A stretch of DNA of 38,538 nt from Candidatus Prevotella equi (lineage in GTDB: Bacteria; Bacteroidota; Bacteroidia; Bacteroidales; Bacteroidaceae). The notes beneath the pieces are model-generated. The model worked only from the letters and a program-made list of their open reading frames with translations. It made no database searches and was not told where the DNA came from. Made by a program: the position numbers and the translations under genes. Position 1 is the stretch's first letter. Every line of letters begins with the position of its first letter. This document shows positions 32,832-38,538 of this stretch, piece after piece. The DNA is taken from contig JAGHTW010000084.1 of assembly GCA_018065145.1 (NCBI GenBank), forward strand, positions 1 to 38,538. Reading direction: 5' to 3'.

Positions 32832-33530
32832 TTAACTATTTTTCCTTATTAACGTCAAGCCATCACGCAAAGGCAGTATCACTTTTGTTACTCTTTTGTC
32901 ATTAGCAACATAGTCGTTGAACCTGCGTATGCCCACCGTTTGCTGGTCCTTATCGTAAGCAGGATCGGTGACATGACCGTCCCACAATGTATTATCAGCG
33001 AGGATAAAAGCGCCTGGATTCATCAGCGGTAGCAGCGCTTCATAAGTCTCTACGTATGTTCTCTTGTCGCCATCGACAAACGCCATATCAAACTTCACGC
33101 CAAGCTTCTGCGCCTCCGTTGCTGCATCACCGATAAGGAACGTTACATAGTCGGCATATTCCGAGCCTTCTATCCACGGACGCGTAAACGCTTCCTGTTC
33201 ATCGTTTATCTCAAACGTGTAGAGATGTCCCCTACCCTGCCCTGCCTGTTCATTGCTCGCAAGTCCTTCGGCAAGACACAACGCGGAATAGCCAGAGAAC
33301 GTTCCTACCTCGATAACATTCTCCGGACGCACCATCTGCACAAGCATCTTCAACAGCCTGCCTTGCATGTGTCCACTCGCCATACGTCCATGTAGCAATC
33401 GCACATTAGTATCTCGCCACAGTCGGTAGAGATACTCTGGCTCTGCATCAATATGATTCAGCACATAAGCATCCAGCTCTGCCTCGCCGTATGGCGTAGT
33501 ATGATTGGGGTCTTGTGTCTTACTTTTCAA
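32832..33530 (-). CDS. O-methyltransferase (class I, COMT-like)
   Basis: 232 residues. The SAM-binding motif I is VIEVGTFSGYSALCLAEGL (about 72-90). It is followed by the acidic loop YTFEINDEQ, FDMAFVDGDKRTYVETYEAL and ILADNTLWDGHVTDP, where the Asp residues bind the divalent metal and catechol-like substrate in this family (PF01596). The substrate is unknown. The only available start is a TTG at 33530, because an in-frame TGA lies two codons upstream and the next ATG is about 50 codons in. That TTG is the last unit of a 14-base tandem repeat, so the translation-initiation region of this gene is made of repeat. Confidence 0.9.
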   Translation of the reverse strand: MKSKTQDPNHTTPYGEAELDAYVLNHIDAEPEYLYRLWRDTNVRLLHGRMASGHMQGRLLKMLVQMVRPENVIEVGTFSGYSALCLAEGLASNEQAGQGRGHLYTFEINDEQEAFTRPWIEGSEYADYVTFLIGDAATEAQKLGVKFDMAFVDGDKRTYVETYEALLPLMNPGAFILADNTLWDGHVTDPAYDKDQQTVGIRRFNDYVANDKRVTKVILPLRDGLTLIRKNS

Positions 33531-33581
33531 TTTTCAACTTTCAATTTTCAACTTTCAATTTTCAACTTTCAATTTTCAATT
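33528..33581. repeat. 14-base tandem repeat at the O-methyltransferase start
   Basis: CAATTTTCAACTTT repeated three times exactly (33528-33541, 33542-33555, 33556-33569) plus a 12-base partial copy. It fills the whole gap between the end of aroQ and the start of the O-methyltransferase gene and touches both. Confidence 0.9.
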
Positions 33582-33996
33582 ACCCCACAAGTCCTTCAAG
33601 CGCCAAGCGGTAGCTATCAAGTCCGAAGCCACAGATAACACCCTTGCACGCAGGCGAGAGGTATGAATGATGACGGAACTCCTCACGCTGATGTACGTTA
33701 CTGATATGGACCTCTATCACAGGACACTTCAGCGAACGGATGCAGTCGTGCAATGCCACCGACGTATGGGTATAGGCGCCAGCATTGAGCACCACTCCAT
33801 CATACGTAAAACCAACCTCCTGCAATTTGTTTATCATCTCACCCTCGATGTTACTCTGGTAGTACTCCAACTCCACCTGAGGATAGCGCTGCTGCAACTT
33901 AGGCAGATAGCTTTCAAACGAGCTATCACCGTATATTCCCGGCTCACGAACACCCAAAAGATTTAGGTTCGGGCCATTCATTATAAGTATCTTCAT
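33580..33996 (-). CDS. aroQ: 3-dehydroquinate dehydratase, type II
   Basis: 138 residues, the standard length. The family start NGPNLNLLGVREPGIYG, the middle NAGAYTHTSVALHDCI and the signature HISNVHQREEFRHHSYLSP with the active-site His and Arg are all intact. It catalyses the third step of the shikimate pathway, dehydroquinate to dehydroshikimate, in the cytoplasm. The last codons reach the tandem repeat at 33528-33581. Upstream is a 150-base region with CGATTAC repeats instead of a recognisable promoter. Confidence 0.97.
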   Translation of the reverse strand: MKILIMNGPNLNLLGVREPGIYGDSSFESYLPKLQQRYPQVELEYYQSNIEGEMINKLQEVGFTYDGVVLNAGAYTHTSVALHDCIRSLKCPVIEVHISNVHQREEFRHHSYLSPACKGVICGFGLDSYRLALEGLVG

Positions 33997-34064
33997 TTTG
34001 CTTGTTTTTACACTATTATTTGTTGTTCGATTATACAGAATTTTTAATCATTATTTCTACACGC

Positions 34065-34152
34065 TGTAATCGTTGCACGATTACACGGTAAAAGCATTAC
34101 GATTACTCACTAATCGTTGCACGATTACACTGTAAAAGTGGCACGATTACAG
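34065..34152. repeat. CGATTAC repeat cluster upstream of aroQ
   Basis: A 29-base unit beginning TAATCGTTGCACGATTACAC occurs twice (34066-34094 and 34110-34138), 44 bases apart with near identity. Further ACGATTAC copies lie at about 34098 and 34143. Each full unit contains an inverted repeat, in the first copy the perfect TGTAATCG-TTGCA-CGATTACA (34065-34085). The last copy overlaps the stop codon of the sirtuin gene. The cluster fills the upstream region of aroQ and may be an operator or a small dispersed repeat. Confidence 0.8.
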
Positions 34153-34869
34153 AGCCCCTATAATATCAATGATTTTACGCATACCTTCAGAGGCTCCACA
34201 TTGCAGTTGTTGCACGTTGCTTTTTGCCATCACAGGCTTAGGATCCACAAGGTAAATAGGGGTACTTGGCCTGACATACTGCACCAGTCCGGCAGCGGGG
34301 TAAACATTAAGCGACGTACCTATGATGATAAAGATATCCGCCGTTTGCGCCTCCTGTGCCGCATCATACATGTTAGGCACATTCTCTCCAAAGAAGACAA
34401 TGTATGGTCTCAACAAAGAACCATCACCTGCCTTCTCACCGCGAGGCACCTCCAGACCTGTCTCGCCAAAGCCTTCATGCGGCAGTGCTACATGGAAGCG
34501 AGGGTTATCCACATCGCGGCTCGAACACATCTTCATCATCTCGCCATGCAGGTGTATAACCTTCGAAGAACCCGCCGCCTCATGCAGAGCGTCAACATTC
34601 TGTGTCACCACCGTCACGTCATAATCCTTCTCCAGTTCAGCTATGAGTTTATGTCCCTCACAAGGCTGCACATCCTTATACTTTGTACGGAGCATATTAT
34701 AGAAATCATTGACATAGTCAGGATCCATCTCCCATCCCTCATGCGTAGCCACACGCTCCACAGGATAATTATCCCACAGACCGCCAGCATCCCTGAAAGT
34801 ACTAAGGCCACTCTCTACCGACATTCCCGCACCGGTAAGAACCACTATTTTCTTTTTCGTCTTGTCCAT
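34147..34869 (-). CDS. cobB: Sir2-family NAD-dependent protein deacylase
   Basis: 240 residues. NAD-binding GAGMSVESGLSTFRDAGGLW (13-32), the TQNVDALHE loop, catalytic HLHGE, FFGENVP and GTSLNVYPAAGL are all present. The enzyme removes acetyl or other acyl groups from lysines using NAD. The four zinc-binding cysteines of most sirtuins are not there: after HLHGE only one Cys (MMKMCSSRDVDNPRF) is seen. This places it with the zinc-less bacterial forms, in which the small domain folds without metal. The stop overlaps the repeat cluster at 34065-34152. The 67-base spacer to the HEPN gene holds no obvious promoter. Confidence 0.94.
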   Translation of the reverse strand: MDKTKKKIVVLTGAGMSVESGLSTFRDAGGLWDNYPVERVATHEGWEMDPDYVNDFYNMLRTKYKDVQPCEGHKLIAELEKDYDVTVVTQNVDALHEAAGSSKVIHLHGEMMKMCSSRDVDNPRFHVALPHEGFGETGLEVPRGEKAGDGSLLRPYIVFFGENVPNMYDAAQEAQTADIFIIIGTSLNVYPAAGLVQYVRPSTPIYLVDPKPVMAKSNVQQLQCGASEGMRKIIDIIGAL

Positions 34870-34936
34870 TTCACTTAAGATTTAGTTTTTCGTTTAGTAG
34901 TTTTTATTGAGTAAATCCACACTTTCCCCAAAGTTC

Positions 34937-35344
34937 TTAATACAAAGAATCTTGAATACAAGTACGAATTTTGTCCATAAAGAGCCCTACTGGTTCTATT
35001 ACAGGCTGTATAATATCCTCTGTAGTCTGCCAATTGCTATTATAATCCGCTTTCTCACGCATTGTCTGCAATTGCGAGTAGAAACGACCTTCTTGAGAAG
35101 AAAATTTTCCCGTTTTAACATAATACTGTCCAAACACCATTACTGCTCCTTTATGAGAGCCCACCTTATGCCCATCATGTATCAATAATGCAGAAACGGC
35201 ATGGAACAACGCATAATACAATCTATTGGCAACAACGTCCCATTCTTGTATCTCTGCATTCTTTTCTGCTTGTTGAAAGAAACGCATCGCTTTCTCATAT
35301 TCAAGATTGACCATTATCTGGCGCTCTTCACTTGTTAAACTCAT
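34937..35344 (-). CDS. HEPN-domain protein, probable toxin of a HEPN-MNT pair
   Basis: 135 residues, all helical. The HEPN core is YEKAMRFFQQAEKNAEIQEW and the motif R-x6-H at 41-48 (RLYYALFH), the predicted RNase site. In HEPN-MNT modules the HEPN protein is an RNA-cleaving toxin, and the partner nucleotidyltransferase neutralises it, in studied cases by adding AMP to a Tyr near the motif. Two Tyr (43-44) lie inside this motif. Its ATG overlaps the stop of the MNT gene (ATGA, 35341-35344), so the antitoxin is made first and the two are coupled. Confidence 0.87.
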   Translation of the reverse strand: MSLTSEERQIMVNLEYEKAMRFFQQAEKNAEIQEWDVVANRLYYALFHAVSALLIHDGHKVGSHKGAVMVFGQYYVKTGKFSSQEGRFYSQLQTMREKADYNSNWQTTEDIIQPVIEPVGLFMDKIRTCIQDSLY

Positions 35345-35670
35345 AATATTCTAATCCCTTCTGATTCTACATTTTTATAAAAAGGTGTAAACGAATTATA
35401 GTTCCATTCCTCAGTTGTATAAATAACAGGTATTATCTGCTCCCCAATATCCCATCCAAGCGAGGTAAGATCATAGCATATTCCATCGTAATCAGACTGT
35501 TCTATATTTTTCTTGTTGAGCAATACCAACAAGTCCCAATCTGAATCTTTACGAGCATCTCCACGAGCCCTCGAACCATATAATATTATACGGCCACCAT
35601 CCGAAAGTTTTTCTTGTCCAAGACTTTTGATTCTATTCAATACAGGAATATCTTCTTCACGTATTTTCAT
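35341..35670 (-). CDS. MNT-type minimal nucleotidyltransferase, probable antitoxin
   Basis: 109 residues. The DNA polymerase beta-like nucleotidyltransferase signature is complete: GSRARGD at 32-38 and the acidic pair in DSDWD (Asp44, Asp46), matching GS-x10-D-x-D. It probably adds AMP to the HEPN partner encoded next. The third catalytic acidic residue further on cannot be assigned with certainty by eye. It has its own good promoter 20-50 bases upstream. Confidence 0.9.
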   Translation of the reverse strand: MKIREEDIPVLNRIKSLGQEKLSDGGRIILYGSRARGDARKDSDWDLLVLLNKKNIEQSDYDGICYDLTSLGWDIGEQIIPVIYTTEEWNYNSFTPFYKNVESEGIRIL

Positions 35671-35690
35671 AACATCTATAGTATTTTTGG

Positions 35691-35721
35691 CAAAATTACA
35701 TTATTTTTTACAAAAACCAAA
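35691..35721 (-). promoter_or_regulatory. Promoter of the MNT-HEPN pair
   Basis: On the minus strand TTTG (35718-35721), 19 bases, TAATTTTG (35691-35698): a good -33 and -7 pair starting 21 bases before the MNT start codon. The rest of the 276-base gap up to 35946 is AT-rich and otherwise holds only the divergent -7 element at 35889-35896. Confidence 0.75.
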
Positions 35722-35888
35722 ACTTTTAATAAAAAAAAGCCATTTGCAGGCATCAATTATACCCAAACAAAAATCCGTTATCCGTTTTTTCTTGATTTAG
35801 ATTATCTAAACGTCACCTTTTTGCATACTTACGCCACATCTTAACATAATTTAGCAACAATATAACGTTCTATTTCTAAACTTTTGCT

Positions 35889-35896
35889 TAATTTTG
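35889..35896 (+). promoter_or_regulatory. -7 promoter element of the FKBP cluster
   Basis: TAATTTTG on the plus strand, 50 bases before the first FKBP start. The -33 region lacks TTTG. Its position shows that the ATG at 35947, not the open frame back to 35884, begins the gene. Confidence 0.55.
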
Positions 35897-35946
35897 CGCT
35901 GATTTACGCGAATTACAAAATAGAAAACATAATAATACACAAAACT

Positions 35947-36549
35947 ATGGACAAAATCAGTTACGCCCTCGGATTGGGCATTGGCAGCCAGCTGAAGAGC
36001 ATGGGTGCAGAGAAACTTAATATCGATGATTTCGCACAGGCCATCAAGGATTCTATCGCCGGCAACGAACAGCTGAAGCCAGCAGAGGCACAGAAGATCG
36101 TACAGGAATTCTTTGCTGAGCAGGAGAAGCAGCAGCGTGCCAAGGCAGCAGAAATGGGCAAGGCAGCACGCGAGGCTGGCGAGAAATATCTTGCAGAGAA
36201 CGCAAAGAAGGATGGCGTCATCACCACAGCGTCAGGACTTCAGTACACCGTAATCAAAGAGGGTACAGGCAAGCAGCCTAAGGCTACCGACAAGGTAAAG
36301 TGCCACTACGAGGGTTTCCTCACCGACGGCACTGTGTTCGACTCAAGCGTACAGCGCGGTGAGCCTGCTGTATTCCCACTCAACGCTGTCATCGCTGGAT
36401 GGACAGAGGGTCTGCAGCTTATGAAGGAAGGTGCTAAGTATCGTTTCTTCATACCTTACAACCTTGCTTATGGCGAAGCTGGCGCAGCAGGCGCTATACC
36501 TCCATACGCAGCGCTCATCTTCGACGTAGAGCTTATCGAGGTGCAGTAA
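35947..36549 (+). CDS. FKBP-type peptidyl-prolyl isomerase, cytoplasmic
   Basis: 200 residues starting MDKISYALGLGIGSQLKSMG, with no signal peptide. The N-terminal helical dimerisation domain (about 1-90, with KIVQEFFAEQEKQQRAKAAE) precedes the FKBP domain (about 95-200: VKCHYEGFLTDGTVFDSS, VIAGWTEGLQLMKEGAKYRF, FIPYNLAYGE). This is the FklB/Mip-type layout. It speeds prolyl cis-trans isomerisation and acts as a chaperone. It is the first of three tandem paralogues. The 77-base gap to the next contains AT-rich ATGCAT palindromes. Confidence 0.94.
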   Translation: MDKISYALGLGIGSQLKSMGAEKLNIDDFAQAIKDSIAGNEQLKPAEAQKIVQEFFAEQEKQQRAKAAEMGKAAREAGEKYLAENAKKDGVITTASGLQYTVIKEGTGKQPKATDKVKCHYEGFLTDGTVFDSSVQRGEPAVFPLNAVIAGWTEGLQLMKEGAKYRFFIPYNLAYGEAGAAGAIPPYAALIFDVELIEVQ

Positions 36550-36626
36550 TAATAATGCATAATTCATAATGCATAATTTAGAATGAAGAGTTCATAAATA
36601 ATAAAAAGACAATAAAAAATATCACA

Positions 36627-37499
36627 ATGAAGAAATTCACTTTTGCAGCCCTCGTTGCTATTGCAGCAGCTGCATTCACATCTTGCGGCAACGGAACACC
36701 AAGTGCAAACCTTAAAAACGACATCGACACTCTGTCATACGCTATCGGTATGGCACAGTCTGATGGCCTCAAGGACTATCTCGTACAACAGGTTGGCGTT
36801 GACACCGCATACATCGACGAGTTCATCAAGGGTCTCAACGAAGGCGCTACAGCTGGCGACGACAAGAAGAAGGCTGCTTACTATGCAGGCATCCAGATTG
36901 GTCAGCAGATAGGCGGACAGATGGTTAAGGGCCTCAACTACGAAGTATTCGGCGAGGACTCTACACAGTCTGTATCAGTAAAGAACCTCCTCGCAGGTTT
37001 CATTGCCGGCACAACAGGCAAGAAGCAGATCATGACACTCGAAGAGGCACGCCAGACAGCAGAGACAAAGATGTCTGCCATCAAGCGCGCAAACATGGAG
37101 AAGCAGTTCGGCGAGTACAAGAAGCAGAACGAGAAGTTCCTTGCTGACAACGCAAAGAAGGAAGGCGTACAGACACTCCCAAGCGGCGTTCAGTACAAGG
37201 TTCTCCAGGCTGGTTCAGGCACCGTTCCTGCTGACACTTCAAAGGTTCTCGTACACTACGAGGGAAAGACCATCGACGGTCAGGTATTCGACTCAAGCTA
37301 CAAGCGCGGCGAACCAGTAGAGATGCGTGCTAACCAGGTTATCAAGGGTTGGACAGAGGCTCTCACACACATGCCTGCAGGTTCTAAGTGGGAGGTATGC
37401 ATTCCTGCTGACCTCGCTTACGGCGAGCGCGCACAGGGACAGGCTATCAAGCCATTCTCTACACTCGTATTCACCATCGAACTCATTGAGGTAAAGTAA
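36627..37499 (+). CDS. FKBP-type peptidyl-prolyl isomerase, lipoprotein
   Basis: 290 residues. A lipoprotein signal (MKKFTFAALVAIAAAAFTSC) anchors it in an envelope membrane. The helical domain starts NDIDTLSYAIGMAQSDGLKD, parallel to the start of the cytoplasmic paralogue, and is longer (to about 175). The FKBP domain follows (VLVHYEGKTIDGQVFDSS, QVIKGWTEALTHMPAGSKWE, CIPADLAYGE). It probably folds exported proteins. Only 7 bases separate it from the third paralogue, so the two are cotranscribed. Confidence 0.94.
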   Translation: MKKFTFAALVAIAAAAFTSCGNGTPSANLKNDIDTLSYAIGMAQSDGLKDYLVQQVGVDTAYIDEFIKGLNEGATAGDDKKKAAYYAGIQIGQQIGGQMVKGLNYEVFGEDSTQSVSVKNLLAGFIAGTTGKKQIMTLEEARQTAETKMSAIKRANMEKQFGEYKKQNEKFLADNAKKEGVQTLPSGVQYKVLQAGSGTVPADTSKVLVHYEGKTIDGQVFDSSYKRGEPVEMRANQVIKGWTEALTHMPAGSKWEVCIPADLAYGERAQGQAIKPFSTLVFTIELIEVK

Positions 37500-37506
37500 A
37501 GAGAAC

Positions 37507-38406
37507 ATGAAGGTATCAAAGATAATAACAGTTGCGCTTGTCATCATGGCAAGCGCAACCTTCGCTACAGTATCAGCGAAGAAGGCGCCTAAGGCAGAGA
37601 AAAACGTAGAGACAGCAACAGCCGTTGAGCTCAAGAGCAGCAGCGACTCGCTCAGCTACGCAGCAGGATATTCCAACACACAGGGTCTTATCCCTTACCT
37701 GCAGCAGCAGTTTAAGGTTGACACCACATACATGGCAGACTTCATTCAGGGTCTCAAGGACGCAAAGGAAAAGGGCAATGACCCACGCTACGCTGCATAT
37801 CAGGCTGGCGGTCAGATATCCAACCTCATCCGCGAGCGTATGCTTCCTGGCATGGGCGAGGAACTGAAAGGAACTCCAGACTCACTTGTCGCAGACATTT
37901 TCTACGCAGGCTTCATCGCCGCACTGAAGAACGACACCACAAGTTTCAAGATGTCACAGGCTACAGATTTCTTCCAGAAGCACATGGAAGCAGCAAAGGA
38001 GATGAAGGATGCACAGGCTGTAGCAGCAGGAAAAGCATGGCTCGAGGAGAACGCAAAGAAAGAAGGCGTACAGACAACAGCATCAGGACTGCAGTATAAG
38101 GTTGTAACAATGGGCAACGGCGAGAAGCCAACAGCTACCGACGAGGTAGAAGTGAAGTACGAAGGCAAGCTCATCGACGGCACCATCTTCGATTCAAGCT
38201 ACAAGCGCAACCCACAGACAACAAAGTTCAAGGCAAACCAGGTCATCAAGGGATGGACAGAAGGTCTGCAGCTCATGCCTGTAGGTTCAAAGTTTGAGTT
38301 CTACATCCCACAGGAGTTAGGTTACGGCGGACGTCCTTCAGGACAAATCCCAGCATTCTCTACCCTCATCTTCACCGTAGAGCTCATCAGCATCACAGGA
38401 AAATAA
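37507..38406 (+). CDS. FKBP-type peptidyl-prolyl isomerase, periplasmic
   Basis: 299 residues. The signal peptide (MKVSKIITVALVIMASATFA, cleavage near VSA-KK) has no lipobox, so it is a soluble periplasmic protein. The helical region begins DSLSYAAGYSNTQGLIPYLQ, again parallel to the paralogues. The FKBP domain lies at about 195-297 (VEVKYEGKLIDGTIFDSSYK, QVIKGWTEGLQLMPVGSKFE, FYIPQELGYGG). It ends the cluster before a strong terminator. Confidence 0.94.
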   Translation: MKVSKIITVALVIMASATFATVSAKKAPKAEKNVETATAVELKSSSDSLSYAAGYSNTQGLIPYLQQQFKVDTTYMADFIQGLKDAKEKGNDPRYAAYQAGGQISNLIRERMLPGMGEELKGTPDSLVADIFYAGFIAALKNDTTSFKMSQATDFFQKHMEAAKEMKDAQAVAAGKAWLEENAKKEGVQTTASGLQYKVVTMGNGEKPTATDEVEVKYEGKLIDGTIFDSSYKRNPQTTKFKANQVIKGWTEGLQLMPVGSKFEFYIPQELGYGGRPSGQIPAFSTLIFTVELISITGK

Positions 38407-38436
38407 AAACCGACAAACACATAATCACACAAAAAC

Positions 38437-38467
38437 GAGCCTCGCACAACCTGCGAGGCTCTTTTTT
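38437..38467 (+). terminator. Rho-independent terminator of the FKBP cluster
   Basis: Perfect 10-bp stem GAGCCTCGCA (38437-38446) with TGCGAGGCTC (38452-38461), 5-base loop, then TTTTTT (38462-38467). It lies 30 bases past the last FKBP stop. Nothing further is seen from here to the window end. Confidence 0.95.
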
Positions 38468-38538
38468 GTTATATCCAATCCTTTTTGTTCGGTTAATGTT
38501 CATATAGTTAATTACCATTAAAACCAAATAGAATAATT

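Noticed and set aside
33528..33581. CRISPR-like short repeats near the O-methyltransferase gene
   Set aside because: The units are contiguous 14-base tandem copies without unique spacers.
34065..34152. Chromosome-dimer resolution (dif) site
   Set aside because: The CGATTAC palindromes do not match the 28-base dif layout with XerC and XerD arms and a 6-base centre, and several copies occur.

Overview
The window looks like a chromosomal segment of a Bacteroidales bacterium, most likely Prevotella/Segatella-like. The grounds are SusC/SusD outer-membrane nutrient-uptake pairs, a class III-like sirtuin, a DUF4271-hemD neighbourhood, and repeated Bacteroidota promoter elements (TTTG, 19-20 bases, TAnnTTTG). 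Almost all genes from 0.4 to 7.6 kb and from 8.4 to 35.7 kb lie on the minus strand; the last 2.6 kb is on the plus strand.

Region 1 (about 47-8335) is an accessory island, visibly more A+T-rich than what follows. It is bracketed by two identical 54-base direct repeats, each a perfect 19-bp hairpin that resembles a bidirectional terminator. Inside, one long minus-strand run starts at a good promoter near 7.65 kb. It encodes an XRE regulator, an unknown 151-residue protein, an HNH endonuclease, a KilA-N protein and the C-terminal third of an HpaII-type restriction enzyme with no methyltransferase in sight. It then continues into exported proteins: a signal-peptide protein, a lipoprotein made of twelve CxxCxGxG zinc-ribbon-like repeats, three paralogous secreted proteins sharing a KFMGI(P/S) motif, an unrelated secreted protein, and a gene broken by an in-frame stop. 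A small divergent gene pair (7851-8374) has its second gene running into the right-hand repeat.

Region 2 (8387-27038) resembles a polysaccharide-utilisation locus. In transcription order it holds a fasciclin-domain lipoprotein, SusC, SusD, two more fasciclin-domain lipoproteins, a second SusC and SusD, then a sialate O-acetylesterase-family enzyme behind a strong terminator. There are no glycoside hydrolases, polysaccharide lyases or local regulator in the window, so depolymerisation and sensing would have to be encoded elsewhere.

Region 3 (27196-33996) is core: tRNA-Gln(TTG), tyrS, yidD, rnpA, hemD, a DUF4271 membrane-protein gene that appears frameshifted, metK, rpsO, an O-methyltransferase and aroQ. 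Region 4 (34.0-35.7 kb) holds a cluster of CGATTAC repeats, a Sir2-family deacylase and a HEPN-MNT toxin-antitoxin pair. Region 5 (35.9-38.5 kb) is a tandem set of three FKBP-type peptidyl-prolyl isomerases predicted for cytoplasm, lipoprotein and periplasm, closed by a textbook terminator.
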